Assembly (NCBI GenBank): GCA_010015655.1 | Contig: ML976749.1 | Coordinates: 124,001 to 188,000, forward strand | Direction of reading: 5' to 3' | Length of the DNA: 64,000 bases | Source: Bimuria novae-zelandiae CBS 107.79 | Taxonomy: Eukaryota; Ascomycota; Dothideomycetes; Pleosporales; Didymosphaeriaceae | Part shown: in pieces, positions 46,444 to 56,427 of the stretch | How positions within the stretch are numbered: position 1 is the stretch's first letter | How the letters are laid out: every line of letters begins with the position of its first letter | The notes under the pieces: generated by a model | The model's database searches: none | The model's input: only the letters and a program-made list of their open reading frames with translations | Told to the model about the DNA's origin: nothing | Translations under genes and position numbers: made by a program

Positions 46444-46876
46444 GATATAGTTCGGTGCTTACAGTACTTCCACTCCTGTCTGTCGTAGGAAAAGTACCAT
46501 AGGTATTTAGTCACTGCCGCCGAGGCATGTAATGTGTACTAAATAATGCAACTCATTGTCGCACCCCTTTGCCGATCCCGCTCTATACAATATTGCAGAG
46601 ACGAACTTATCCTGCAAATCGTCCTGGAGACGCCCTCGTAGCATGGCATGGTGAGAACGAGTGAAAGCACGGTATACGAAATGGACAAGATAACTCCTGA
46701 AGAACACTACAAATTCGAAGGGTATCCTGCGCCCATATACCATGTATACTTGCTTAGTATAACGAAAATCCCACGTGAGCGTCCTGTTCAGCCGTTGAAA
46801 CCTGATGTCCAGATACATACCGACAAGACCCACATAGATAAAATCCTTACAAACGTGAAAACGCAGCACAGGTTCT
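46444..46876. other. Intergenic between convergent genes
   Basis: A 433-bp gap between the oxidase frame and the BRCT gene on the other strand. Short overlapping frames of about 84 and 139 codons occur on opposite strands without motifs. No gene called. Confidence 0.45.
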
Positions 46877-47992
46877 TCAGTTCTTCTTCGCCCTCTTTTT
46901 AGGCGGCTCGCTGGCCTCCGCATCAATGCCCAGCTTGCCGATGAGGTCTGACCAGTCGACCGTCGGGGTACCCTGGCTCACAATCTTATTCAGTTTATCG
47001 GGACCCGCGTTCGCTCCAAGAACGACAAGCTCCACAGACTTATTGAGAGTCTTCGCAAATTTCGCTCCTGCACCTTCGAGCAGCTTCTGCGCAGCCGAGC
47101 GAGTGAGTCCGTCGATCTCACCCGTGATCAAGAGCGTCTTCCCGTCGATGGAATCCGGTGCATCACCGCTCTCGACATGAGCAACCTTCTTCTCTGGGTG
47201 GAGCTCAAGACCAAGCTTCTTTGCGACTTCGGCCCATTCGATGGTATCGGCTCCAAGGTCCTCGATCTTCTTCAGTTTGTCTGGGCCGGGTTTCATGCCG
47301 AGGATGACAAGCTCGACTTTGCTGTTGAGGCTCTTTTCGAATATCGCGCCTGCCTTCTCTAGGATGGCTTGGGCGTCCTTGCGCTCATGTCCCTGAATCA
47401 CGCCGGTGACGATCACGTGCTTGCCAGCGAAGAAATCATCGCCAGAGCCGCTTGAGGTGGGTTTGGCTGCTGGGGCTGGGGCTGCTTTGGCCTTGGAGTT
47501 GGCTTTGGGTTTGGGAGCTGCCTTCTTCTTTGGCTTAGGCTTCTGTCAGGACGTTAGGCCTTGCGCTTTGTAGATGAAGTTGACTTTGCAGATGTGGAGG
47601 GATCATCTTTCTATGTGTAGAGGGCTTTTTCTCACCTCTTCTGGCTCCTCCATCTCCTCATCCTCGTCTTCGTCCTCATCCTCGTCCTCATCTTTAGCAG
47701 CCGATGAGGCACCACCTTCTCCTTTGATCTCCTCAATCAAATCATCCCAATCTTTCGTCTCAACGCCAAGTTTTTCGATCGTCTCCATCTTCTTGGGTCC
47801 GGCATCTGCACCCAGAACAACAAGTGTCACCTTCTTGTTCAAACTCTTCTCGATCGTAGCGCCAGCTTTGACAAGGATTTCTTCAACATCTTTACGTTTG
47901 AAGCCAGCAATTTCACCGGTTATGATGCATTTTTCTCCAGAAAGCGCGTCGGGTCGGACAGAGATGGACGCTGTGTCTTTTTTGGGGGCCAT
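46877..47992 (-). CDS. Triple-BRCT protein, 340 aa
   Basis: Two minus-strand exons, 47992-47636 and 47542-46877 (93-bp intron), join in phase. Three BRCT-like repeats are visible at about residues 15-90, 155-228 and 250-325, each with the pattern (I/L)TGEI-G-(K/R)-(D/A)-(A/V) and ELVVLGA-AGPDKL. The three are clearly related to each other and resemble the single BRCT of DNA ligases and replication factor C more than paired BRCA1-type domains. Between repeats 1 and 2 lies an acidic run (DEDEDEDEDEDEE), then a Lys/Pro/Ala-rich linker. The C terminus PPKKRAKKN is a nuclear-localisation signal. A nuclear, DNA-end or phosphopeptide-binding role is inferred. The start MAPKKDTAS is the only good one. 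Confidence 0.85.
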
Positions 47993-48519
47993 TGTATGTA
48001 CTTGAATGAGAAACAGAACACAATATAACCAAATTGGATTAACGAAGCAACAACAGTAGCAGAAGGCTTGATTGAGACTGAGATGGAGCGAAGCGGAAGA
48101 AGATGGCCTGGGACCAACGAGGGCAGTCGCAGGCTTTTGTAGGATGTTGACCTGGCCTGTCTTGCCGCCCGTCAGCCCGTCAGCTAAACGAGAGGAGCCG
48201 ACCAGGCAACGACCACGCTACCACGTGCTTTCGCGCGAAGAAGCCTGGAATTAGAAGCGAATAACTAGGCGACTGCCTGAAGATCATCAGGCAGCAACGC
48301 GATGGTGGAATATCAGTTTGCCATCGCGTTTAGGCCAGCTGCTGCATCCACCTAGGAGGCTGTTGGGGCGCATATAGAGAAAGCACCCCCGACTAGGCAA
48401 TGGATCGGGTAAACAAACATCTGCACAAAATTCAGTTACTGTGCCGTATACGGGCATGAACCTTTGATTGTTTAGGATCCGGGTTCTGGGCAAACATTGC
48501 CTCACTGGTGTTGCGGGAA
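47993..48519. promoter_or_regulatory. Promoter of BRCT gene and left flank of transposon nest
   Basis: Normal-composition sequence between the BRCT gene start and the TA target of the first DNA transposon. No frame of interest. The composition drops sharply to AT-rich soon after 48600. Confidence 0.45.
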
Positions 48520-48609
48520 TACCGATTCTTGGCAGTGCGTGCACGCCATCACTGCGTGCACGCGCGGCCCTGCAACACCAAAACTTTAACCCCTTACATC
48601 TCCACTAAT

Positions 48610-49280
48610 ATGGATCTAATTAACGCCGCGCTTACAGCAATTAAATCGTATAAAAAAAAACTTATATACTAAAAATATATAAATTTATTTAATATTAATT
48701 AGTCTATTTTATTTTAAAGATACTAAAATATTACGCGCTTATATATAGACGCCTAAAAATAATAACGTAACCTTAGCTATAAGTAGGAGGTAGAGCTTTT
48801 ATAGTATATTAAAATACTTACTAAACGCGGCCTGCTACCTATACGCTAAATAATTTAAAGCTTTGCCTTTATAATAGCCTATAAAGAGGTCTCTATTGCC
48901 TAGGTTAATTAATTTACTATACGTAATAAGAAATTTTTAATATCTTAATAGACTGCTAGCATTAATTATAATCGCCACGTAGCTAATTCCCTATATAAAT
49001 ATAAGCTCTACTTTAGCCTTCTACGTGATAAAATCGCCCAGTATCTGATCGAGGCCCGGGATACGTACAATATGGATAAGAAAGGCTTCATGATTGGTAT
49101 CACCTCCAGGTCAAAGAGGATCTTCGATCGGCCTCTATGGGAGGCCCACGCTGTAAGGCAGGCTATCCAGGATGGTAACCGTGATTGGATATCACTGATC
49201 GCCTGTATCTGCGCGGATGGGACTGCCCTGGACCTAGCCCTCATCTATTGGTCTATCTCTGGTAACATACAATTGACGTA
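48610..49280 (+). pseudogene. Pogo-type DDE_1 transposase, N-terminal half (copy A)
   Basis: The frame starts at ATG 48610 and is full of TAG/TAA stops until about 49010. It then becomes readable: TYNMDKKGF contains the first catalytic Asp of the DDE triad, and DGTALDLALIY lies before the next catalytic region. A TAG at 49279-49281 ends the readable part. The remainder is on the far side of the Copia insertion, beyond 55223. Confidence 0.75.
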
Positions 49281-49582
49281 GATAAAAGATATAGATCTTA
49301 ATTATAATTACACCTTTATCGCCTTATCTAAGTCTAACTAGAGTAATAATTAGATTAGGCTAGTATAATTAAAGTAAGTATTTAATTACTTAATAAAATA
49401 AAACTCTAAGAGATATTAATTATTAATTATTAATAGCTATAAATTTTACCTTACTATAGACTTTATTAATTACTATAACTATAATAGAACCCTCTTAGCT
49501 AGCTATTTACTTTATATAACCTATACGCTATAGCCTTTTAATATATTTATATTTAAGCCTTTATTAATAGCGTATTTAAATA

Positions 49583-49762
49583 TGTAAGCAGGTGGGTGGT
49601 ATGTGTGAAGGTAGTATATTGTGTGTGTAATTGTCTGAGTTGCTCTGTGTGTTGTTCTGTGTTGTGTTGTGTGTACATGGAGTGATCAGAGGCTCGTATA
49701 TAGAGATAGAGCTGACTCATGAGACTAGTGTCGTCATGTGACATATCTCTGGGCTGCTTACA
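49583..49762 (-). repeat. 3' LTR of the Copia element
   Basis: A 180-bp repeat that begins TGTAAGCAGG and ends CTGCTTACA, forming short inverted ends. It differs from its partner at 55043-55222 by one base (G at 49637, A at 55097). Because the element runs on the minus strand, this left-hand copy is the 3' LTR. Confidence 0.95.
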
Positions 49763-49773
49763 CACCCCCTTCA
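49763..49773 (-). other. Polypurine tract of the Copia element
   Basis: On the minus strand the bases just upstream of the 3' LTR read TGAAGGGGGTG. This purine run is where plus-strand DNA synthesis would be primed. Confidence 0.65.
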
Positions 49774-52700
49774 GGTTCGAACGCATGTTTGAAGCTGATG
49801 TTGGCTATAGATCCCCCTCTACCTTTGTAGGGTAGCTGCATTTTGGGGTCGAGAACCTAGCTTTTGTGCCAGTCTCAGTATTGGTGCAGTCCCAGGTGGG
49901 TAGCCGTCCGCCGTCGCAGTGTAGGTGGATCTCGCTCTATACTACAGGCGTCCCTAGTAGTAGGACGTCTCCCAGAGCTAGTACTGAGATCCTGATTGCT
50001 TCGCGTTCTGTGCTGAGGTTGATGAGCCTTGTAGGTGGAGCTTGATACATGATGCGAGCATGTTTGCTCTGTGTATGAAGTGGAATACAGCATGAATCTG
50101 AGTACAGGATAGGGGTACAGCGTAGAGCTGTGTACATGATAGAGCTGAGTAAAGTATAGTCTCGTTAAACCTGTAAAAACCACATGGGAAAAACCAGGAA
50201 GAGTACTATACTGTGGGGAAGCTCATTGAGAAGGAAAAGGTTGAAAATGAAGAAGAGAGACCCAGTTTTCGTGCTTCTGTCTGGGCAGTAGCTTGGTGAG
50301 GCCGTCAGCTAGTTGATAGGTTGTTTAGATGTATAAGAGGTTGATATTGTTAGATTAAGCTTCTTGTCGAAGCCAGTAATAATAGATATCGACGTGCCGT
50401 ACAGTAGTCTTAAGACAAGGCGTAGTAGAGGTGAGAAGTCGGATAGTCTGCTAATTGTCACAGTATAGAAGACGTTCATAATCTAGATTAAAGCCAATTT
50501 GTTCGAAGACTCTCCACCACCAGATCAGTTCAGTGCCTGCAGACAATGGGGCGACTAGCTCTGCTTCTATCGTTAACTTTGTAACACAGCGTTAGAGTGT
50601 TGCTTTCCAGTCTACAGGTCCGCCAAACAGAAAGAAGATATAGCCTTATAAGCTCTTGCGTGAGATCTTATTATTAGCGTATAATACATCTATTGCTCTA
50701 AAGAACTTAGGTTAAGGTTAGTCAGCTATATAGACTAATTTATTTAAAATAGAGGCGGTATAGTAGAGCGCTTAATCTTTGGTTCTTAGCAGGTAGGCGA
50801 TTATCTAGTAGGCTGCGTCAAGATGACGTAAAGATAGATTTATAAGAAACTCCGCTAGTTTAGAATAGGCTTTTAAGATATTAGGTTAGGTAGCTCTAGC
50901 TGCATATCCTATAGATCCTACAAGCTAGGCATATCTGTGCTTAGTAAAGTCATTTGCTTAATTCTCTAATGGCAATAACTCTTCTAGAGGCAGTAGTGTA
51001 GCTAGTAACTTTATATATAGTTTTAGTAAAGGAAACTTCTGTGCAAGCTTCTCAATATATAAAGTTTGTAACAGCTAGATAGAGCCATTCTCACGGTCTC
51101 TATGCGTTTAAATACTATAGAACGTTTAAAGCTCTCCTAGAGATCGAATCTCATATCGAGACAAGAGCTTCTGTTCGAATTCATGTAGTGCAGCTTTGTG
51201 GGCTGGTAGGCAGAGTACGACAATGTCGTCTACATAGAAGAAGACTAGAAGCTTGTCATTTTTCTATAGATAAGGAGCGTCTTTGACTTCGTGTAGTCCT
51301 AGTTCAGAGAGCGTCTTAGTGAGCTCTTAATACCAAAGTAGTAGCGAGGTCTTTAGGCCGTACAGAGCTTGACATAGTTTCCACAGATAACCAGGATTAG
51401 AGAATCCTTCTAGTAAGTAACAATAGACTGGTGTTGCGAGCTAAGCGTTTATGAATATATTAACTGTATTATACTAACAAATCTCTATGTTAAAGTAGGC
51501 CACTATAGTAACTAAAGCTTAGAATATTCGAACTGCTAGAGTAGCTACGTAGGTATCCTTAGTAGTCGTCTGCAGATCGCCTCGTACACAGATACGTGCT
51601 TTGTATTTTATAAAGTATCCTTAATTATTAAGCTTAAACTTAAAGACCCACATCAACGGGAGAACTTCTTAGTCTTATAGATTTAACTCTTGCTAAGTAA
51701 TCCTCTCGTACGTGCCTTTTCGTTTCACGTTATTAATTTCTTGTTGCATCGCTTGGAGAAAGCCTTCCTTGTGTGGAGATGGCATCCTCATCACATCTTT
51801 GTAGAGACGCGGCTCAGGAGGTAGCTTGGTGTAGTGAAATCGTGTTTTTGATGCTATAGCTGAGGCTACTACGTATGCTAACTAGTATGTGTTGATAAAG
51901 AAGCTACTACTCTTCTAAAATAGCTTTCTAGATCTTGTTAACCCTTTAGGTAGTATATGAGACTGACGAAGGTTGCTATTAATTAGTTCTTAATTCTATG
52001 CTTAATTTAAGTCTGATGTTTAACGTTTGCGCTTTCTTAAGGATGTAGGCATTATAGGTAGGCTGGCTAGCGTGGTTAATAACAAGCGCTGCGAGTTATT
52101 ATAAAGTAAGTTTTATAAACTGCTATAAACCTTAATAGTCTCTATTTAACTTGGTGTTAGAAGCTGCAGATTGTGACTTCTAGTTTAACGTAGGATTATT
52201 ATTTCTCTTTACGTTAGTTGGTTTTGTTCTATAGATGCAGTAGTCTGGCTGTGCTAATCTAGATCTACCGTGTGCTCGTCTTCGGATGTGTCTTCTATAG
52301 AGCTATCTTAGCTGCGCAATATAGGTAGTTAATACTTATAGGCGAATTACTCTAGCTTAGAGCCTTATAGTAGAGGATCTGTTTCATCGTGTAGTTAATA
52401 GAAGAGGTCTTCTCTAAAAGTGACGTCTCTTATACGAATTACTTTACCTCTATTTACTTGACTTCTCGCCTTAGGCATCCAGATTTGGTAGATATTTAAT
52501 AAGTCGTACCTAACTAGATATCCTACTAGAGCTTAAAGACTAAGCTTGTCTATTTATAGTATTTGTTTACGTAGTGCGTATGCTCGGTAGCTATAGATGC
52601 GTAGATAAGTAATTAATAGCTTCTTGCCGTAGGTAATTTTAAATAGTGTTTTCTAACCTAGTAATCGCGTAGGTGTGCGATTAAGCAGGTATACTACTGT

Positions 52701-55029
52701 AGAGTAGATTTTAGAGCTAAGTGCTAGAGGTAGGTTTAAGGTAATCTTTATTAAGCAACTTCTCTTAATAAGACTCCTGCTAGAGCGCTCTACTAAGCTG
52801 TTTTACTCCTTAGTGTGTAGAGCCTTAATCTATAGCTTAATGCCTTCTCTCTAATAATAGTCTTTAGCAAAGTTGTCTGTTAGCCTATATCCTCGCTCGT
52901 CGTCAGCGATGAGAAAGGTGACAGTTATATTAAATTCTTGTTTAATAGTTTGATCTAATCGCCTAATAATAGACAGGAGCATGAGCTTGTCCCGTCTAGG
53001 TATTATATAGACAAAATGGAATTTCGAGAATAGATCAAACCTATAGAAGACGTATCGGTCGCCATTGTAGGCTCTTGCATCGAGCTTAATGAGATTAATA
53101 GTAATAGTCTCGAAGGCTCGTGTGGCTCCAATCTCATGGCTAGTTCGCCGTGAGATAATTTAATGTGCTTTGCTTTGTAGGCATTCTTCGTAGTTAATTA
53201 TTTAAGGAGTAGATCTAGTAAATAGCTATATGCTTATTACGTAATTCTATAGTTAATTAATAGCGTTACTGCTTAGATATCCTATTAGTATATGGAGCTA
53301 AGACTTGCTAAGTAATCTTGGTCTAGGCGATAGAGTAGAGTATTATAGCTAACGTTAATAGGTCGCAAAAGCCTGAGTCTGAGCGGATTAAGTAGATAGA
53401 GGTTTAGTTTAATAGACTACTAGCTAGTGTCTACCTAGTCTAGTAAGGGTGGCGATGTCTTCTACTTATAAGCCTAATAAGTTAGATTAATATAGTGCAT
53501 TTCTGCCAGAGTCGAAATAGACGTTTAACGATGATAGCCGGGCTAGAGAGACTAGGCTTGTGAAAAAGCTAGTAATTAAGGCTATACACTTAAGCTTTGT
53601 TTTCTTTTATCCTTAAGGTGTTAATAGAGATATCTTAACTTCCCCCTATGCCTAGATAGTTATCTTAGTGCCGCCTGCAAGTACGACATCGTTAGGTAAT
53701 GCAGGAGCTTTCTATTAGAACTTAATTAGATTGTTGCAGATGTGGATATCCGTAGCAGGATCTAGTGTCTATAAGTGGAGGAGCGGGAAGTTTCGGTGCG
53801 CTAGCTAATTATTAAATACTAATAAGTAGATAGCGTAGGCCTTATATAGAAGGTCGCCTGCAGGTGTATCGCTTACGTTAATTTTTATTAAATTAGATTC
53901 TGCCCTGTAGCTCTTATAATTCCTTCGCTTTTTATAGCGCTAATTCTTCTCTTAAATCTTATTTAGTATTCTATTCTTGTCTTTAGCTTTAAACTCTGTT
54001 ATTTTCTTAGCTTTTTTTAGAGTTTTTAACGAATCCTCCTTTGCGTAGTGAGGTGTCGATGTATGGGCACTGTCCCTAGTAGTGTAGGTCTCCACAGAGA
54101 CACGATTTTAACGGCTTTAATAGCTTATCCTGTCAAGGTCTCTTTCTGCTGTTTTGTTTGTATAGAGACTCCTCTTGATTCAATGTAGCTGCAAATGCTC
54201 CACTCTGTATGGTTAATTTCGTTGTGGTTGTGCGATAGTAGCGTAGGTAACTAGCTAGTAGATCAGGCAATGTTGGCTGTATAGAGTTATTGTAGGAGCT
54301 TGTTTCTGCATTAAATACAGTGATAGCGATAGTGGCAGCGTAGCTAGGATCGATCTGTTTGATGGCTCGTATGAGATCCTTGTGAGGTCTGTAGCCATGC
54401 GTCTCTGGTAGCTGGAGTTGTTTGGCCCTGTTGTAGGCAGCAAGGAACGTGCTGCACCATTCTTCGAGGTTCTCTTTGCGAGCGTGCAGAACTTTAGCGG
54501 CGTTATAAGCTTTTTAGACCTAATATTCTCGATTAGCCATTGTAGGACTGTAGAGCTCCTGTAGAGTCTTAAGCTAATTGTAGAGGGACTCTTAGTCCTT
54601 AATTTAATATACTAGGTCCTGCGCAATCGTGTTAGCTACATATACTTTAATTTAGCTAATCTTATCTTTAGTTTGCTTGTATTCTTTAAGCTCTCTATAG
54701 TAGAGACTTATGTCTTGATTATACTGCGCTTGAGCTTCAGGGGTAGGTTCTGTTGCTGGTGATCCACCGTCGTTGGCAGCATGGATCTGTGTAGGTTGTA
54801 GAGGCTTGCTCAGCGTCGTCGGATGTGGCAGGTCTGGATTGATATATCCCTATACGTCTCCAGCCTCTGCGAGCCTTTTGACAGTATAGATCCACAGTTC
54901 CCAGTTGTGTGGCCCTTGAAGGATGATTGACGAGATAGCCTTTGACATGGCGAGATCGCTCTATCGAGTAGGCTCGATCGACAGGTAGGTAGGTAGGGAG
55001 TCAATGTATGTGTATGAGGGCGGATTAGG

Positions 55030-55042
55030 CCGGGCTCATAAC
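55030..55042 (-). other. Primer binding site, initiator-tRNA half-molecule type
   Basis: Directly after the 5' LTR the minus strand reads GTTATGAGCCCGG. Its complement CCGGGCTCATAAC matches the anticodon stem-loop of eukaryotic initiator tRNA-Met, not a tRNA 3' end. Copia of Drosophila is known to be primed by such an internal tRNA-iMet fragment, so the same mechanism is inferred here. Confidence 0.75.
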
Positions 55043-55222
55043 TGTAAGCAGGTGGGTGGTATGTGTGAAGGTAGTATATTGTGTGTGTAATTGTCTAAGT
55101 TGCTCTGTGTGTTGTTCTGTGTTGTGTTGTGTGTACATGGAGTGATCAGAGGCTCGTATATAGAGATAGAGCTGACTCATGAGACTAGTGTCGTCATGTG
55201 ACATATCTCTGGGCTGCTTACA
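55043..55222 (-). repeat. 5' LTR of the Copia element
   Basis: Partner of the repeat at 49583-49762, same length and 179 of 180 positions identical. In the orientation of the element it is the 5' LTR and would hold the promoter. Confidence 0.95.
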
Positions 55223-56237
55223 AAATAAGTTTATAGTATTTATTTATACTAGCTAGGGCCTACTTTTTATTACTATAAAAGACTTTTATCTACTATTCTA
55301 AAAGGCCTAGAGTAATATAATAAGATTCTAATTAATACTTAGCGCTTTTAAAGCTACTAGTATATTATTACTTAATCTAGTAAGAATTCTTAATAGGTTT
55401 AATTAATTAATATTAACTAATTAAAAAATATTTAATAGTAATATATTAGCTCTTAGCGCGTTAGATTAGCGGAATATTAATTAACTTCTAAAGGCTATTA
55501 TTAACGTAGGAAGTAATAATTAGGCTAAGTAACTAAGCTATACTATATATTATATTACTATTTAAAAACTACTCCTAAAGGATAAGAATAAGCACCTATA
55601 AAAGGCCTTAGTAACTAAGAAACGCTACTTTAAGAAAAGTAGGCTTTTACCCCTTAATTAAAGTAATAGCTATTATAATAAAGTAATATTTTAGTTACCT
55701 CGCAGCGTATAGAGGGCCTGTAATTATTAATACTAACTTAATTAAAATAAGGAGTAAAAATAGTGTTAAAAAGCTAATTAAATAAAGGTATATAGGGCTA
55801 ATTAATAGCTTAAAGCCTAATTACTTTATAAGAAGCATATTACTTATATAGCTAATAAAAAGGCGCGCGCGTAGTAAAAGGCTAATATAGCTTTATAAAA
55901 ATACTTTAATTAAAAGGCTTATAAGGCCTAAAAATAATACTAATAATTAATTAAGATTACTTAATTAGCTCCTAAAAAGCCCTTAATACTATAGAAATAG
56001 GTTATTAGGCCCGCGCAGGCCCTTAGTAGAGGTGTAAATCTAAATAGGGTAGTATTATTAGTATTAACACTATTAACGCGCAGGGGCCGCCTAATTAGAA
56101 TATTAAGTAAATATTAATAATCTAAGTAGATAGATATTATCTATAGGCCTTAGCGACCTTAACACCATAAAATCTCGTGATAATCGACTTTGTGGGCGTC
56201 TCTACAGCCTTATATTACGGGGCCAGATTTTGGTGTT
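55223..56237 (+). pseudogene. Transposase C-terminal half of copy A, RIP-destroyed
   Basis: This is the right-hand remainder of copy A beyond the Copia insertion. Its words align with copy B around 57500 (for example the shared sequence around TTAAGCCTTTATTAATAGC just before the break). It is extremely TA-rich and no protein motif can be read. Confidence 0.6.
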
Positions 56238-56283
56238 GCGCGTGCACGCAGTGATGGCGTGCACGCACTGCCAAGAATCGGTA

Positions 56284-56427
56284 CTGTGGTAGTTATCCTC
56301 CGCTTACAACAATTCAAAGGTTTTTCCGTCTCTCCTCAAAGCGTCTACGTGTGTGTGTGTGTGTGTGTGTGTGTATTCTATTATGGCATGCACCCTGTGG
56401 GTACGGGCCATTACGATGCGCCAGCTA
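56284..56427. repeat. Spacer between the two transposons, with (GT)13
   Basis: A 144-bp spacer of normal composition separates copy A from copy B. It includes a dinucleotide microsatellite of 13 GT units at 56349-56374. Confidence 0.8.

Larger units (their letters stand above)
49583..55222 (-). mobile_element. Ty1/Copia LTR retrotransposon, full length, defective
   Basis: A 5640-bp element with two 180-bp LTRs, flanked by the 5-bp target duplication AAATA (49578-49582 and 55223-55227). Transcription is on the minus strand. Recognisable coding remnants from 5' to 3' follow. A Gag-like start near 54960 (ISSIILQGPHNWELWIYTVK) is followed by a zinc knuckle near 54060-54125 (CLCGDLHY then GQCPY). 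An integrase segment lies near 52740-53000 (KALHTKE, NSLVERS). The reverse transcriptase has FFYVDDIVVLCLPAHKAALH with YVDD at 51225-51236. RNase H is expected near 50400-50900. Gag-before-integrase-before-RT order is diagnostic of Copia. Many CAG-to-TAG stops break the polyprotein, so it cannot move by itself. Confidence 0.9.
48522..56281 (+). mobile_element. Pogo/Fot1-type DNA transposon, copy A, split by a Copia element
   Basis: Inverted terminal repeats of 44 bp at 48522-48565 and 56238-56281 are bounded by TA on both sides, the target duplication of this superfamily. The TIR contains two copies of TGCGTGCACGC. Removing the nested retroelement leaves about 2.1 kb, a usual length. The transposase runs on the plus strand from an ATG at 48610 (MDLINAALTAIKS, the N-terminal helix-turn-helix). 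Most of it is RIP-destroyed. A 250-bp stretch at 49020-49280 is unmutated and encodes YNMDKKGFMIG, DRPLWEAHAVRQAIQDGNRD and CICADGTALDLALIY, the core of a DDE_1 transposase. The element is non-functional. Confidence 0.85.

Noticed and set aside
49763..49790. tRNA-like T-loop sequence (GGTTCGAA) after the left LTR
   Set aside because: No cloverleaf can be folded around it; it lies next to the polypurine tract and is a chance palindrome.
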